Below, one piece after another: positions 5,527 through 6,519 of a DNA stretch of 6,519 bases. How positions within the stretch are numbered: position 1 is the stretch's first letter; each line of letters starts with the position of its first letter. Source of the stretch: Desulfovibrio sp. GTDB taxonomy: Bacteria > Desulfobacterota > Desulfovibrionia > Desulfovibrionales > Desulfovibrionaceae. The notes beneath the pieces were generated by a model. That model did not search any database, was not told the origin of the DNA, and saw only the letters and a program-made list of their open reading frames with translations. The DNA lies in the NCBI GenBank assembly GCA_028708195.1, contig JAQVZK010000136.1, positions 1 to 6,519 of the forward strand. The letters run 5' to 3'. The translations under genes and the position numbers were made by a program.

Positions 5527-5534
5527 GTAGCGAA

Positions 5535-6500
5535 ATGATTCAACTCAAAGCACGCTTTGCCCTGGAACTGCCCGCCATCAACCGCGCTCTGTACAAGGCC
5601 GTGGACACGTTGCCAGAACCGGTGCGCCCGGTGACGCGCCACATCTTCGAGGCGGGCGGCAAGCGTCTGCGGCCCATGCTCACCGTGCTTACGGCACGAT
5701 TGCTGGGAAACGGCAATGACGATATTCTGAACCTGGCCATCACCCTTGAGATGCTGCACGCAGCCACCCTGCTGCACGACGATGTGCTCGATAATGCCGT
5801 GAGCCGCCGTGGCAAGCCTGCGGCCCATACGCTCTACAACGTGTCCAGCGTCATCCTGGCGGGCGATGCCCTGCTGGCAGGTGCCAACGCTCTTGTGGCC
5901 CAAAGGGGCGATACGCGCCTTTCGCACTGTTTTTCCGAGGCCACAAGCCGCACGGCGGCGGGCGAAATTCTTGAAATCGCGGCTCAAGGGCGTGTGGATA
6001 CCAGCGCCGCCGAGTATGAAGAAATGGTGCGCGGCAAAACGGCATGGCTTATCCGCGCCGCCTGTGAGATGGGCGCGCTGGCAGCAGGCGCTGACGACAA
6101 AACCGTGTCCGCCGCCGCAGCCTATGGCGAAAATCTGGGCATGGCCTTTCAAATGGTGGACGACGCGCTGGACTTTGCCCCCGAAAGCGTGACGGGCAAG
6201 CCCACTGGCGGCGACGTGCGCGAGGGCAAGCTGACCCCGCCCCTGCGCCTCTACCGCGACAGCCTGAACGAGGCTGAGCGCAATAATTTTGACGCGGCCT
6301 TTACCAGCCTGAGCATGACCGAGGCAGACGCCGAAACCATTGCCCTGCGCATACGCGAGGCAGGTTTTGACGTGGCCGTACGCCGTCAGGCCGATATTTT
6401 TCTTGACGCGGCAAGGCATGCCCTCAACAGCCTGCCCGACAAGTCAGAGCGCAAGGTCATGTTCAGCATGGCCGACTATGTGCGCGACAGAAAGAAATAA
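5535..6500 (+). CDS. ispB: trans-polyprenyl diphosphate synthase (quinone side chain)
   Basis: The enzyme condenses isopentenyl diphosphate units onto an allylic starter to make the isoprenoid tail of menaquinone. The 321 residues carry all family motifs: GGKRLRP (41-47), first Asp-rich motif DDVLD (82-86), RRG after it, GEILE, second Asp-rich motif DDALD (209-213), and GKPTGGDVREGKLTPPL downstream. The residue five before the first motif is Ala (ATLLHDD), small rather than aromatic, which favours a medium to long chain over C15/C20. The exact length (C30-C40) cannot be read, so ispB is used as a family label and hepT-like names would also fit. ATG 5535 follows the mqnB stop by 8 bp. The ribosome site is poor (GAG within the mqnB stop region), which suggests coupled translation. 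The pairing with mqnB supports a menaquinone role. Confidence 0.92.
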   Translation: MIQLKARFALELPAINRALYKAVDTLPEPVRPVTRHIFEAGGKRLRPMLTVLTARLLGNGNDDILNLAITLEMLHAATLLHDDVLDNAVSRRGKPAAHTLYNVSSVILAGDALLAGANALVAQRGDTRLSHCFSEATSRTAAGEILEIAAQGRVDTSAAEYEEMVRGKTAWLIRAACEMGALAAGADDKTVSAAAAYGENLGMAFQMVDDALDFAPESVTGKPTGGDVREGKLTPPLRLYRDSLNEAERNNFDAAFTSLSMTEADAETIALRIREAGFDVAVRRQADIFLDAARHALNSLPDKSERKVMFSMADYVRDRKK

Positions 6501-6513
6501 GCTGTAACCTCAC

Positions 6514-6519
6514 GAGGAA
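6514..6519 (+). promoter_or_regulatory. Shine-Dalgarno sequence of a next gene at the right edge
   Basis: GAGGAA at the last six bases follows the synthase stop (6498-6500) by 13 bp. A strong ribosome site so close suggests another co-directional gene begins just outside the window, extending the operon. Confidence 0.5.

Noticed and set aside
5382..6419. 345-codon open frame on the - strand opposite mqnB and the polyprenyl synthase
   Set aside because: It spans the junction of two well-supported + strand genes, and its composition is that of an antisense shadow.

Overview
The window looks like chromosomal DNA from a Desulfovibrio-type sulfate reducer (Desulfovibrionales). The reasons are the GC-rich third codon positions, a futalosine-route menaquinone gene next to a UbiE-type methyltransferase, and the general style of the proteins. 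This assignment is inferred from protein resemblance, not from a marker gene. All coding sequence lies on the + strand except one small membrane-protein gene.

Layout. (1) Bases 3-1508 are the 3' part of a long Ala/Asp/Glu-rich protein that is open to the left edge. It has repeated short acidic-hydrophobic motifs (DLDxLL type), a central coiled coil and a helical C-terminus. (2) Bases 1509-2009 are a 501-bp gap with no convincing gene. It contains a degenerate 12-bp periodic stretch and a terminator-like structure upstream of the next gene. (3) Bases 2010-2951 hold a 56-codon gene that abuts, with no spacer, a ubiE/menG-type demethylmenaquinone methyltransferase gene. (4) Bases 2952-3144 are a convergent spacer with several hairpins. 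(5) A DUF2065 (YjeT-like) small membrane protein lies on the - strand at 3145-3342. (6) Starting 46 bp away and diverging from it is a tight three-gene + strand run: a TviB/WbpO-type UDP-N-acetylhexosamine dehydrogenase (3389-4702), futalosine hydrolase MqnB (4708-5526) and a trans-polyprenyl diphosphate synthase (5535-6500). A good Shine-Dalgarno sequence sits at the right edge, so the run probably continues.

How they work together. MqnB supplies a step of the futalosine route to the naphthoquinone ring. The polyprenyl synthase supplies the isoprenoid tail. UbiE performs the ring C-methylation that gives menaquinone, the membrane electron carrier of anaerobic respiration. The dehydrogenase makes a UDP-hexosaminuronate for surface polysaccharide, and its co-transcription with quinone genes has no obvious biochemical logic. 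I see no CRISPR array, transposase, phage gene, tRNA or rRNA. The less ordinary items are the motif-repeat scaffold-like protein, the 56-aa protein coupled to ubiE, the altered SAM-binding motif of UbiE, and a low-complexity insert in MqnB.
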